A stretch of 64,000 bases of DNA from an uncultured Lachnospiraceae bacterium. Lineage in GTDB: Bacteria; Bacillota; Clostridia; Lachnospirales; Lachnospiraceae. Made by a program: the position numbers and the translations under genes. Positions 44,995-52,822 of this stretch are shown one piece after another. Each line of letters starts with the position of its first letter. Position 1 is the stretch's first letter. The notes under the pieces are model-generated. The model was not told where the DNA came from and did no database searches. It worked only from the letters and a program-made list of their open reading frames with translations. The DNA lies in contig CAJTUC010000019.1 in NCBI GenBank assembly GCA_910579395.1, positions 13,866 to 77,865 of the forward strand, written 5' to 3'.

Positions 44995-45461
44995 TCTTCT
45001 ATCATACTGTCCAGATAACCTCTGTCCCAGAGCAGGATCTTCAATCTTTTCGCCGCATCCACCGCCGATGCCGTAAAATACTGGTTCGTCATGACCGCGC
45101 CCACCATTCTGTCATAATAGTCTCTGCCCGCATAAACCTGCTGAACCGCCTCCACACCGACAGGAGCCGAATATCTTTTACACTGAATGGCATAAGTAAC
45201 GCCTTCTTTCTCTGCCAGAATATCGACTCCGTAATCACCGCTTCCGCGTGTTACCTCTACGTCAACAAAGCCTCTTTTTTCCAGAAGCTCCGCACAGAAA
45301 TATTCAAAATCATGCCCTTCCATTTCGTCAATTGCGCCCGCCCGGCGGCTTCTTCTGTACTGCCTGACAAGAAGCCTGACCAGAAATATGAATCCCATGC
45401 AGAGGCATATTCCCAAAACAACCGCTATGAGCAGCCATGTATCCTGTATCTTATCGTTCAT
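44976..45461 (-). CDS. membrane-anchored Mrr-like restriction endonuclease fold protein
   Basis: A membrane helix (LLIAVVLGICLCMGFIFLV, about residues 9-27) precedes a basic stretch and a PD-(D/E)xK nuclease core. This shows SGDYGVDILAEKEG with the metal Asp and AIQCKRY with the QxK pair. The core is that of the Mrr catalytic domain. The nuclease would face the cytoplasm. The last residues (about EGEKSF) are encoded by structured element copy 3, so the native C-terminus may have been altered. Target and role unknown. Confidence 0.82.
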   Translation of the reverse strand: MNDKIQDTWLLIAVVLGICLCMGFIFLVRLLVRQYRRSRRAGAIDEMEGHDFEYFCAELLEKRGFVDVEVTRGSGDYGVDILAEKEGVTYAIQCKRYSAPVGVEAVQQVYAGRDYYDRMVGAVMTNQYFTASAVDAAKRLKILLWDRGYLDSMIEEGEKSF

Positions 45462-45622
45462 TTTGCTTTCTCTTGCGCTCTCTATTCTTTTTTGTCACGC
45501 GAATCGAGTCGTATCAGGTACCCTTTAGATTCCAAAAGTATTTTAACATATGTACTTTGAGACCAAAATAGTTTGATTCTAAAAAAAATATAAAATATGC
45601 CGCTCCACAAAGCGCTAAACCA

Positions 45623-46150
45623 CTACATCATTCCCGCCAGCACAATGCTGGCTATAACTCCTGTTATTGTTGAAAGAATCGCGCCTGTCAGCGTATAACG
45701 TGTTTTTGTCACTTTTGCCGCCATATAATAAACGGACATTGTATAAAAAACCGTTTCCGTACAACTCATCATAATGGAAGTCGTCATACCGATCAGGGAA
45801 TCCGGGCCGTGGTTCTTAAAAATATCCAGAACGAGCCCTGTTGCAGCGGAAGAAGAAAACATTTTGACCAAAATCAGTGGAATCAGTTCCGAAGAAAATC
45901 CGAACTGCCGCGTGATGCCCGCGAACAGACTGCCGATAAAATCCAGAAAACCGGATGCACGCAGTACGCCTACCGCCACCATAAGCCCGATCAATGTCGG
46001 CATGATCTGTATGACCGTATGGAATCCGTCTTTTGCTCCTTTGATAAATTCCTCATACACGTTCGTTCTGACCGTAATGCCATATGCCACGATATAGAAT
46101 ATAATAACAGGTATTATTATATTGGAAAAATGCGCAAAAACCTGTGTCAT
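45623..46150 (-). CDS. spmB: spore maturation protein B
   Basis: SpmB belongs to the nucleoside-recognition (Gate) family and is needed for full spore core dehydration in Bacillus. The 175-residue protein has several membrane helices and the family pattern VIIFYIVAYGITVRTNVYEE, then MPTLIGLMVAVGVLRASG and KMFSSSAATGLVLDIFK. I chose the ATG at 46150, which gives the normal family length; a longer frame starts at a TTG inside the ROK gene end. No spmA is adjacent. Its ribosome binding site (GCAGG) lies within a hairpin. Confidence 0.88.
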   Translation of the reverse strand: MTQVFAHFSNIIIPVIIFYIVAYGITVRTNVYEEFIKGAKDGFHTVIQIMPTLIGLMVAVGVLRASGFLDFIGSLFAGITRQFGFSSELIPLILVKMFSSSAATGLVLDIFKNHGPDSLIGMTTSIMMSCTETVFYTMSVYYMAAKVTKTRYTLTGAILSTITGVIASIVLAGMM

Positions 46151-46156
46151 AGAAAA

Positions 46157-46193
46157 GCCTGCATAAATCTTATTTCTAAAATTTATGCAGGCA
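46157..46193 (-). terminator. stem-loop between the ROK kinase and spmB genes
   Basis: GCCTGCATAAAT pairs with ATTTATGCAGGC around an AT-rich loop. On the minus strand it is followed by TTTTCT, on the plus strand by AGTTTTCTTTTT, so it could end transcripts both ways. It also covers the spmB ribosome binding site. Confidence 0.65.
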
Positions 46194-46202
46194 GTTTTCT
46201 TT

Positions 46203-47081
46203 TTATGTGTTTCTTTCAAGCTCCATCATGCCGAGCTTCAGCGCTCCCATAATGCCCTGTTTATCATCCAGACTCTGGGGAACAATGAATGTATCCAGAT
46301 CTTCCAGTTCTTTTGTTTTCAGGTAGCCATTCAAAAGCTGTCTGAAGCGGCTGCGGATCATCGGAAAAAGCTGCAGCTGGTGCATAACGCCGCCTCCCAG
46401 AATAATCCGTTCGGGAGACAGGATACAGGTAAGATTAACAAGCGCCTGTGCAATATACTCCGCTTCCAGTTCCCAGACCTTCTGCTCTCCCGCTAACTCA
46501 ACCGCTTTTTTCCCCCATCTTCCCTCGATGGCGGGCCCGGCTGCCAGTCCCTCCAGACAGTTTTCATGAAAGGGACAAAAACCCTGGTAAGTATCTTCCC
46601 GGCTTCTGCTTAACAGCATATGTCCGCCTTCCGGATGCAGCATACCATGTACGAGCCGTCCTTCCGATATGATGCCGATACCGACGCCGGTGCCGACTGT
46701 CATATAAACGCAGCTGTTTAATCCCCGTGCAATTCCCCATGTATATTCTCCCAGCGCAGAACCATTTACATCCGTATCGAAGCCCACCGGTACATCGAGC
46801 GCCTCTTTAAAAGCACCTGCTATATTATAATTCTGCCATGCCAGCTTAGGGGTAGTCGTAATATAACCGTATGTATCGGACTTTCGATTGACATCAATCG
46901 GCCCGAAGCATCCAATCCCCAATGCCTCGATTTCCTTCTCTTCATAAAAGGAAAGCAATTTCGGTATAGTAATTTCCGGTGTTTCCGTCGGAATGGAAAT
47001 CTGCTCCAATATATTGCCTTTTTCATCGCCAATGGCGCATACCATTTTCGTGCCACCGGCTTCCAATGCTCCCAGTTTCAT
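46203..47081 (-). CDS. ROK-family sugar kinase, likely fructokinase
   Basis: The N-terminal phosphate motif LGALEAGGTKMVCAIGD and the GFDTDVNGSALGEYTWG region mark the ROK family. A zinc motif is visible (GHMLLSRSREDTYQ, then CPFHENCLEG). The sequence resembles the GmuE/YdhR fructokinases of Bacillus more than glucokinase. Length 292 from the ATG at 47081, preceded by GGAGGGG. It lies downstream of ackA on the same strand. Substrate inferred only. Confidence 0.87.
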   Translation of the reverse strand: MKLGALEAGGTKMVCAIGDEKGNILEQISIPTETPEITIPKLLSFYEEKEIEALGIGCFGPIDVNRKSDTYGYITTTPKLAWQNYNIAGAFKEALDVPVGFDTDVNGSALGEYTWGIARGLNSCVYMTVGTGVGIGIISEGRLVHGMLHPEGGHMLLSRSREDTYQGFCPFHENCLEGLAAGPAIEGRWGKKAVELAGEQKVWELEAEYIAQALVNLTCILSPERIILGGGVMHQLQLFPMIRSRFRQLLNGYLKTKELEDLDTFIVPQSLDDKQGIMGALKLGMMELERNT

Positions 47082-47126
47082 ATGCCCCTCCATCTCAGCC
47101 CGCAAATTCAGACTGACAGAAACTTC

Positions 47127-48326
47127 TTATTTTTTAACAATCGCAAATGTCTCTCTTGCAATAGCAAGTTCTTCATTCGTCGGAATAACAAGCACCTTTG
47201 TTGTGGAATCCGGTGTCGTAATGACTAAATCTTCTCCACGCTTCGCATTCTGTTCTTCATCCAGCGTAATGCCGAGATAACCGAGTCTGCTGCAGACCAT
47301 ATCTCTCATGAAAGAACTGTTTTCGCCGAGTCCTGCTGTAAAGCAGATTGCATCCACACCGTTCATCGCCGCCGTATAGGCACCGATATATTTGGTCACA
47401 CGGTATGCAAATGTTTCCATCGTACGGATGCCCGCATCCTCACCTTTCTCATAAGACGCCTGTAAATCTCTGAAATCAGAAGACAGATTCGAGGACAGTC
47501 CGAGCACGCCGGATTTTTTATTCAAAACGGTCATGATTTCGTCGATGGACTTTCCTTCTTTATGCGCGATAAATTCTATGATCGCAGGGTCGATATCGCC
47601 GGAACGGGTTCCCATGATCAGGCCCTCCAACGGTGTCAGTCCCATAGATGTATCAACACATTTGCCGTTCTTTACCGCCGATACGCTGGCGCCGTTTCCA
47701 AGATGGCATACAATAAGCTTTAAGTCTTCATACTTTTTGCCCAGTACTTCCGCTGCCCTCTTGGATACATAAGAATGGCTCGTCCCGTGGAAACCATATC
47801 TTCTTACTTTATATTTCTCATAATATTCATACGGAAGACCGTATAAATAAGCCTCCTGCGGCATTGTCTGATGGAAGGCCGTATCAAATACCCCTACCAT
47901 CGGCGTTTCCGGCATCAGCTCCTTACAAGCCGCGATACCGATCAGATTAGCAGGATTATGCAGCGGTGCCAGTTCGTTACAGTCTGTGATAGCCTGTACC
48001 ACTTCATCCGTGATCAGCGTAGAAGATGCAAATTTCTCACCACCATGCACAATACGATGGCCGACTGCACCAATTTCGGACAAATCCTTTACGACGCCGG
48101 ATGTTTCATCCGTCAGCGATTTTAAAACAAGGCGGATTGCCTGTGTATGATCTTCCATGGGCGTAACGGTCGTTATTTTATCTTTCCCGGTAGGCTGATA
48201 AACAAGCTGGCTGCCTTCAATACCGATACGTTCACACAATCCTTTTGCAATCAATTCTTCTGTCACTGCATCAATCAGCTGGAATTTCAAAGAAGAGCTG
48301 CCGCAGTTAATAACTAATATATTCAT
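47127..48326 (-). CDS. ackA: acetate kinase
   Basis: It transfers phosphate from acetyl phosphate to ADP, giving acetate and ATP. Family signatures: MNILVINCGSSSLKFQL at the start, VGHRIVHGGEKF, and GTSHSYVSKRAA with HLGNGASV. Length 399 matches AckA. I chose the ATG at 48326; the ribosome binding site GAGAAAGGA comes from the conserved leader motif. It follows pta, forming the usual pta-ackA pair. Confidence 0.97.
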   Translation of the reverse strand: MNILVINCGSSSLKFQLIDAVTEELIAKGLCERIGIEGSQLVYQPTGKDKITTVTPMEDHTQAIRLVLKSLTDETSGVVKDLSEIGAVGHRIVHGGEKFASSTLITDEVVQAITDCNELAPLHNPANLIGIAACKELMPETPMVGVFDTAFHQTMPQEAYLYGLPYEYYEKYKVRRYGFHGTSHSYVSKRAAEVLGKKYEDLKLIVCHLGNGASVSAVKNGKCVDTSMGLTPLEGLIMGTRSGDIDPAIIEFIAHKEGKSIDEIMTVLNKKSGVLGLSSNLSSDFRDLQASYEKGEDAGIRTMETFAYRVTKYIGAYTAAMNGVDAICFTAGLGENSSFMRDMVCSRLGYLGITLDEEQNAKRGEDLVITTPDSTTKVLVIPTNEELAIARETFAIVKK

Positions 48327-48340
48327 TGTTAAAATCCATT

Positions 48341-48357
48341 CCTTTCTCTCATCCTGC
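48341..48357 (-). repeat. TGAGAGAAAGGA leader motif in front of ackA
   Basis: Minus strand TTGCAGGATGAGAGAAAGG, just after a GCTTTG/CAAAGC hairpin. Same motif family as 21641-21664 with one extra GA. Confidence 0.45.
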
Positions 48358-48411
48358 AAGCTTTGAGCCGCAACGCAAAGCTGCAATTGAAAAAAATATT
48401 TTCTCTTTATA

Positions 48412-49413
48412 TTAACCGAGCTGTGCCTGTACTGCCGTGATTGCCACAACGCCAACGATATCTTCCCAGGAACAACCGCGGGACAGATCGTTTACCGGTT
48501 TCGCAATACCCTGAAGCATCGGTCCATATGCTTCCGCCTTTGCAAGCCGCTGTACCAGTTTATAGCCGATGTTACCACAATCCAGATTCGGGAAAATGAG
48601 AACATTCGCTTTACCTGCCACTTCGCTGCCCGGTGATTTGGATTTCGCAATATGAGGAACCAATGCGGCATCTGCCTGCAGTTCGCCGTCAATACACAGG
48701 TGCGGATACATCTCGTGCGCAAGTCTGGTCGCTTCGACAACCTTATCTACCAACGGATGTTTTGCGCTTCCCTTCGTCGAATGGGATAACATGGCAATGA
48801 TCGGTTTCGCGCCGACAAGGCTCTTGAAACTCTTTGCAGAAGACTCCGCAATCGAAGCCAGTTCTTCCGCTGTCGGGTCCTGATTCAGGCCGCAGTCTGC
48901 AAAAAGAAAAGTGCCTCCCTCTCCGAACTCACAATCCGGTACATCCATGATAAAGAAACCGGATACCAGTTTAACACCGGGCGCTGTTTTCAGAATCTGC
49001 AGCGCCGGTCTCAATGTATCCGCCGTTGCATGATTCGCTCCGGCTACCATACCGTCCGCATCATTTGCTTTTACCATCATAACACCGAAAGTCAGATAAT
49101 CTTTTAAAAGCGTCTCTCTCGCTTTCTCCGGTGTCATGCCTTTATTTTTTCTTGTCTCATAGAGCAGTTCGACATATCCATCCAGTTTGTCCGTCTTTTC
49201 AGGATCGACGATGGTAACGCCGTCCAGTTCTACTTCCAGCCAGCTTGCACCGTCCAGGATTTTCTCTTCATTACCGATCATAATGATGTCGGCAATACCG
49301 TCTTTGATAATATGGGACGCCGCAATCAGCGTTCTTTTATCGGTGGTTTCCGGCAAAACAATTGTTTTTTTATCGCTTTTTGCCTTTTCTTTCATGATAT
49401 CAATATATGCCAT
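48412..49413 (-). CDS. pta: phosphate acetyltransferase
   Basis: It converts acetyl-CoA and phosphate to acetyl phosphate. The 333-residue protein has the PTA signatures GTFLFADCGLNQDPTAEEL, MLSHSTKGSAKHPLVDKVVE and NVLIFPNLDCGNIGYKLVQR. Length is that of the short, cytoplasmic form. ATG has AAGGAG ten bases upstream. With ackA it makes the acetate branch of fermentation and one ATP per acetyl-CoA. Confidence 0.97.
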   Translation of the reverse strand: MAYIDIMKEKAKSDKKTIVLPETTDKRTLIAASHIIKDGIADIIMIGNEEKILDGASWLEVELDGVTIVDPEKTDKLDGYVELLYETRKNKGMTPEKARETLLKDYLTFGVMMVKANDADGMVAGANHATADTLRPALQILKTAPGVKLVSGFFIMDVPDCEFGEGGTFLFADCGLNQDPTAEELASIAESSAKSFKSLVGAKPIIAMLSHSTKGSAKHPLVDKVVEATRLAHEMYPHLCIDGELQADAALVPHIAKSKSPGSEVAGKANVLIFPNLDCGNIGYKLVQRLAKAEAYGPMLQGIAKPVNDLSRGCSWEDIVGVVAITAVQAQLG

Positions 49414-49434
49414 AACAGTTGTTCTCCTTTTCCT

Positions 49435-49767
49435 TTATTTGGGTCTTACCGTAAGATTTTTGATCAGTCCGCTCTCGTCCACTTCACGCACGGTAGCAAT
49501 TGCCATAACGTTATAACCGCCGAAATTCGCGATAAATTCGGCCTGTGTATCGTTTACAACTTCCGCTTCCGCAATCGAATACTGGCGAAAACCAAATTTG
49601 TTCCGGAAGAACATATTAATCGCTTCCTGCCCATAAATATGATATTCCTTCTGGGATGAAGTATTGGTACAATAATCACAGATTCTGCCATCTCTCGTAA
49701 AAAGCTCGGCAAGCCCTGCAAAGTCTTTATTTTCCATAGCCTGGACATATTTCTCAATAGGTTTCAT
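49435..49767 (-). CDS. NTF2/SnoaL-like small protein
   Basis: A 110-residue protein with the cone-shaped NTF2 fold pattern: an N-terminal helix (YVQAMENKDFAGLAELFTRDG), a central helix GQEAINMFFRNKFGF, and C-terminal strands. Members act as isomerases, dehydratases or binding proteins. The neighbour is a short-chain dehydrogenase, so a shared small-molecule step is possible, but no catalytic residue can be named with confidence. Upstream is another CTTTCTCTTAATCT-type leader. Confidence 0.78.
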   Translation of the reverse strand: MKPIEKYVQAMENKDFAGLAELFTRDGRICDYCTNTSSQKEYHIYGQEAINMFFRNKFGFRQYSIAEAEVVNDTQAEFIANFGGYNVMAIATVREVDESGLIKNLTVRPK

Positions 49768-49800
49768 ATTAATACCATACCTTTCTCTTAATCTACAAAC

Positions 49801-50589
49801 TTAATATACTTTTTCGGAATTGAGCAATGCGTCGGTACCGCCGTCCACGAACATGACATTACCGTTTACGCCCCTCGCCGCATCGGATGCAAGGAATACC
49901 ATAACTTCTGCAATTTCATCCGCATCCATCAGACATTCCTGACCATATTTGGTCGGAATGGGAAGGGCATTCAATGCCATTTTGGCAGAAGTGCTCATGG
50001 TAGCCGTCATTGTGGTATTAACATTGCCGGGCGCCACCGCGTTGATCCGCACACCGTTAGCTGCCCAGGAAGCTGAAACCCGCCTTACCCATCTTGCCAG
50101 AGCATATTTTGTTGAAACATAGAGACTGTTACCCACACTGAGATTGGAACTGTCCATCTGGGATACCAGACTGAGAACTCTCTTTTCGTCCCCGATATTA
50201 TTCAGCAGGTCTGCAATATCCATACGGCCTGCTCCCTGTGAGATTGTGTTAGAAGCGGTCACAACACAGCTTCCCTTCTTCTTACACAGTAAATCATAAA
50301 CCCCCCGCGCGAGTGCAACCGTGCCAAAATAATTCAGCGAAATTATCAGCGGAAGATTTCCGCAGGCTCCGGATACGCCGGCATTACAGATGATACCGTC
50401 AAGTCCCTCCGGGTGCATCTTGTGAAGAGTATCAACAGCTTCCTGCCGTCCCTCTTCGGATGCCAGATTCACGCAGATATCCCCGTCTTTCAAGTCAATA
50501 TTGATGACTTCATGCCCGCGCTGTAATAATAGTTCCTTCGTCTTGGCGCCTATTCCGCTGGAAGCGCCAGAGATTGCATATACACCCAT
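49801..50589 (-). CDS. short-chain dehydrogenase, 3-alpha-hydroxysteroid dehydrogenase-like
   Basis: A 262-residue SDR with the cofactor motif SGASSGIGAKT, NAGVSGACG, and active-site YVSTKYAL. The pattern NLASEEGRQEAVDTL then ICNAG and SLNYFG is very similar to the 3-alpha-hydroxysteroid dehydrogenase/carbonyl reductase group. Substrate not known. It lies directly upstream of the NTF2-like gene on the same strand. GGAGG precedes ATG. Confidence 0.87.
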   Translation of the reverse strand: MGVYAISGASSGIGAKTKELLLQRGHEVINIDLKDGDICVNLASEEGRQEAVDTLHKMHPEGLDGIICNAGVSGACGNLPLIISLNYFGTVALARGVYDLLCKKKGSCVVTASNTISQGAGRMDIADLLNNIGDEKRVLSLVSQMDSSNLSVGNSLYVSTKYALARWVRRVSASWAANGVRINAVAPGNVNTTMTATMSTSAKMALNALPIPTKYGQECLMDADEIAEVMVFLASDAARGVNGNVMFVDGGTDALLNSEKVY

Positions 50590-50680
50590 TTTTGTTCCTC
50601 CATTTCGTTTTTGCTATACTTTTATTATAATAAAGTCCCCATTTATTTACAAGTGTGAAGAACGAACCCTCTTCATACTA

Positions 50681-50705
50681 AAGAATGCCCAAAACAGGCA
50701 TTCTT
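50681..50705. repeat. AGAATG-type hairpin after the GH105 gene
   Basis: AAGAATGCC pairs with GGCATTCTT around an 8-base loop, about 15 bases from the GH105 stop codon. On the minus strand TTTAG follows, so termination is doubtful. Confidence 0.5.
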
Positions 50706-50719
50706 CAACTATGTACGAA

Positions 50720-51856
50720 CTACTGTAGACGAAGCATTTCCGTATAAGCGAGCAGGAACGGGCCTACCCCCTTTGCATCATCTTTTACGACAGGCTCTGA
50801 CATATAGTAATCGAACGTTCCTGAACGCATACCGCTTCCCCCAAGCCCCGCTACGAGGCAGATTCCGCCAAGATGCAGATTCCCTTCATCGTCCGTAGAA
50901 AGATATCTGTCGCAGATTCCCTGAAACGCTTTCTTTCCGTTCTCCCGATAGCTTTCCGGTAAAAAGCCGAGGCGCACACCCTTTAACAGCGCATAGGCCA
51001 TGATCGCACTTCCGCTTGTTTCCAGATAGTTCTTTTCCATACCGCCTACATTGACGACCTGGTACCACATACCGCTTTCATCCTGATACCGCAGCATCGC
51101 ATCCATCAGCTCGACAAAAGCTTTCTTCATATTCTCATAAGCCTCTTTGTATGTATCATCGGAAGAAACATCTGCTTTGTCCAAAGTATCGAGCAGTGCC
51201 ATAGAATACCAGCCGAGCGCGCGCAGCCAGAAATTCTGGCTGAGTCCTGTCACTTTATCGCACCAGAACATCTCTCTCGAAGAATCATAGGCATGATAAT
51301 ACAGACCCGTCTCGCTATCCCGCATGTTTTTTATGACCTGAGCAAACTGGTTGAAAATATCGGCATAATTCTTACGGTCATTAAAACGCGTCTCATATTC
51401 CATATAAAAGGGCTGGCACATATACAGGCCATCCAGCCATACCTGGTTCGGATAAATATTCTTATGCCAGAAATTCCCTTCTTTTGTCCTTGGCATATTC
51501 TCTATCTGGCTGTAAACGAGGTCAATGGCCTTGCGGTATTTTTCTTTACCGGTCAGATCATACAATTCGAACAGCGTCTTTCCCGCATTTATATTATCGA
51601 TATTCAGCTCATTGATATCATAGCCGTCAATCGTTCCATCTTCTCTGACCTTATAATCGATGAACGCATCCGCAAATTTGAAATATTTTTCGTCTTTGGT
51701 AATTGCATACATCTCTAAGATTGCCTTGATCATGCAGCCGTCGATATAATTCCATTTCGATTTGACGCCCTGCAATATTTTTTCAATATTCCATATCGGG
51801 CGGTCCGGCGTACTCTTTTCCATCAATTCATCGATATACTTTTCAATCCTGTCCAT
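50720..51856 (-). CDS. GH105 unsaturated rhamnogalacturonyl hydrolase
   Basis: It removes the unsaturated galacturonic residue left by rhamnogalacturonan lyases. The 378-residue protein has the alpha/alpha-barrel and GH105 motifs: NYIDGCMIKAILEMY, HKNIYPNQVWLDGLYMCQPF, GLYYHAYDSSREMFW (probable catalytic Asp) and NFWLRALGWYSMALLDTL. No signal peptide, so intracellular. I chose the ATG at 51856, preceded by GAAAGGAAGGG. It overlaps the end of the locus in which oligogalacturonides are imported. Confidence 0.93.
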   Translation of the reverse strand: MDRIEKYIDELMEKSTPDRPIWNIEKILQGVKSKWNYIDGCMIKAILEMYAITKDEKYFKFADAFIDYKVREDGTIDGYDINELNIDNINAGKTLFELYDLTGKEKYRKAIDLVYSQIENMPRTKEGNFWHKNIYPNQVWLDGLYMCQPFYMEYETRFNDRKNYADIFNQFAQVIKNMRDSETGLYYHAYDSSREMFWCDKVTGLSQNFWLRALGWYSMALLDTLDKADVSSDDTYKEAYENMKKAFVELMDAMLRYQDESGMWYQVVNVGGMEKNYLETSGSAIMAYALLKGVRLGFLPESYRENGKKAFQGICDRYLSTDDEGNLHLGGICLVAGLGGSGMRSGTFDYYMSEPVVKDDAKGVGPFLLAYTEMLRLQ

Positions 51857-51866
51857 TGTGTGACCC

Positions 51867-51886
51867 TTCCTTTCTCTCAACCTGCG
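51867..51886 (-). repeat. TGAGAGAAAGGA leader motif in front of GH105
   Basis: Minus strand CGCAGGTTGAGAGAAAGGAA. The TGA within it is the stop codon of the upstream GH105-like gene, and the rest is the ribosome binding site of the GH105 gene. Confidence 0.45.
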
Positions 51887-52800
51887 AACTTTGGACCACA
51901 GATTTCTTTTTTTGTCTGCAGATATTGTCCGTATGCCATAATAGCGGCGCATATCTCTTCCGTACTCTCAGACGGCTTTATCTCCGCCATCAGTTTTTCC
52001 ACGATTTCCATGCCTGTACCGACGTATTTTTCCTTTAAGATAATGCCCATCCGGCACGCCTTGAGGATACAATAGCCGATGACCGCACTCCCGAATATGT
52101 CGATGCCGTTCTCCGTTCCGCCGTCCACGTTCTTCTGCATAAGCCCGCTCTCCGCATCCCGCTTCCCCAGGACCACCTTCAGCATCTCCTTGAACATATC
52201 CTGCAGCTTTCTGTACTGCTCATAAATCTGAATGCTCATATTATCCATCGTGTCCGCTAAGGCCGCCAAGTACTGCACTGTACTCCTAATCGAGCGATCT
52301 CCCCCGCCGCACATTATTTTCTGCGCATTCTCAAACTGTCCGATTATATCATTGTATTTCTCTTTTTTGCCATATACGGTCTCGTATTCCATATAGAACG
52401 GCTGAATCCTGTACAGCGCATCCAGAATCTCTTCCGGCTGCTCTCCGCGATATACGAAATTGCCGCATTCGCATCGCGGATAATCACACAGACGATTCAT
52501 GACCGACTCAAACGCTTTACGATATTTCTCTTCCTTCGTTGTACGATACAGAAAGAAGAAAATTCTACCCGCATGCACCCAGTCTGCAGAGAAAGCCTCC
52601 TGTGAATCGCCCCTGATGCCGCCTTCTTCTGACAAAAAAGTATCCGCGTAATTCTTTATAAAAGAAAAATACGCTTCATCTCCACTCACTTCGTGCAGCT
52701 GTCTTGCCGCAAGAAGTGCGCACCCGTCCTCGTAATCCCCATATTCATTACGATACCGGTAATTCTTAAAATACTCGTTCATATAGTTTCCTGCTTCCAT
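51877..52800 (-). CDS. degenerate GH105-like protein
   Basis: A 307-residue paralogue of the next gene: DYEDGCALLAARQLHE, RIQPFYMEYETVYG, GSAVIGYCILKACRMG. The segment that holds the catalytic Asp and the WLRALGWY motif in the neighbour is shortened to about 12 residues, so catalysis is doubtful. It could be a binding or regulatory subunit, or a gene in decay. I chose the ATG at 52800 (CGGAGG 5 bases upstream); the longer frame overlaps the GH43 gene in another frame and has no homology. Confidence 0.78.
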   Translation of the reverse strand: MEAGNYMNEYFKNYRYRNEYGDYEDGCALLAARQLHEVSGDEAYFSFIKNYADTFLSEEGGIRGDSQEAFSADWVHAGRIFFFLYRTTKEEKYRKAFESVMNRLCDYPRCECGNFVYRGEQPEEILDALYRIQPFYMEYETVYGKKEKYNDIIGQFENAQKIMCGGGDRSIRSTVQYLAALADTMDNMSIQIYEQYRKLQDMFKEMLKVVLGKRDAESGLMQKNVDGGTENGIDIFGSAVIGYCILKACRMGIILKEKYVGTGMEIVEKLMAEIKPSESTEEICAAIMAYGQYLQTKKEICGPKFAG

Positions 52801-52822
52801 TCCAACCTCCGTTTTCTTTTTT

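Noticed and set aside
46150..46219. Longer spmB start at a TTG
   Set aside because: It overlaps the ROK stop region, has no suitable ribosome binding site and exceeds the family length.
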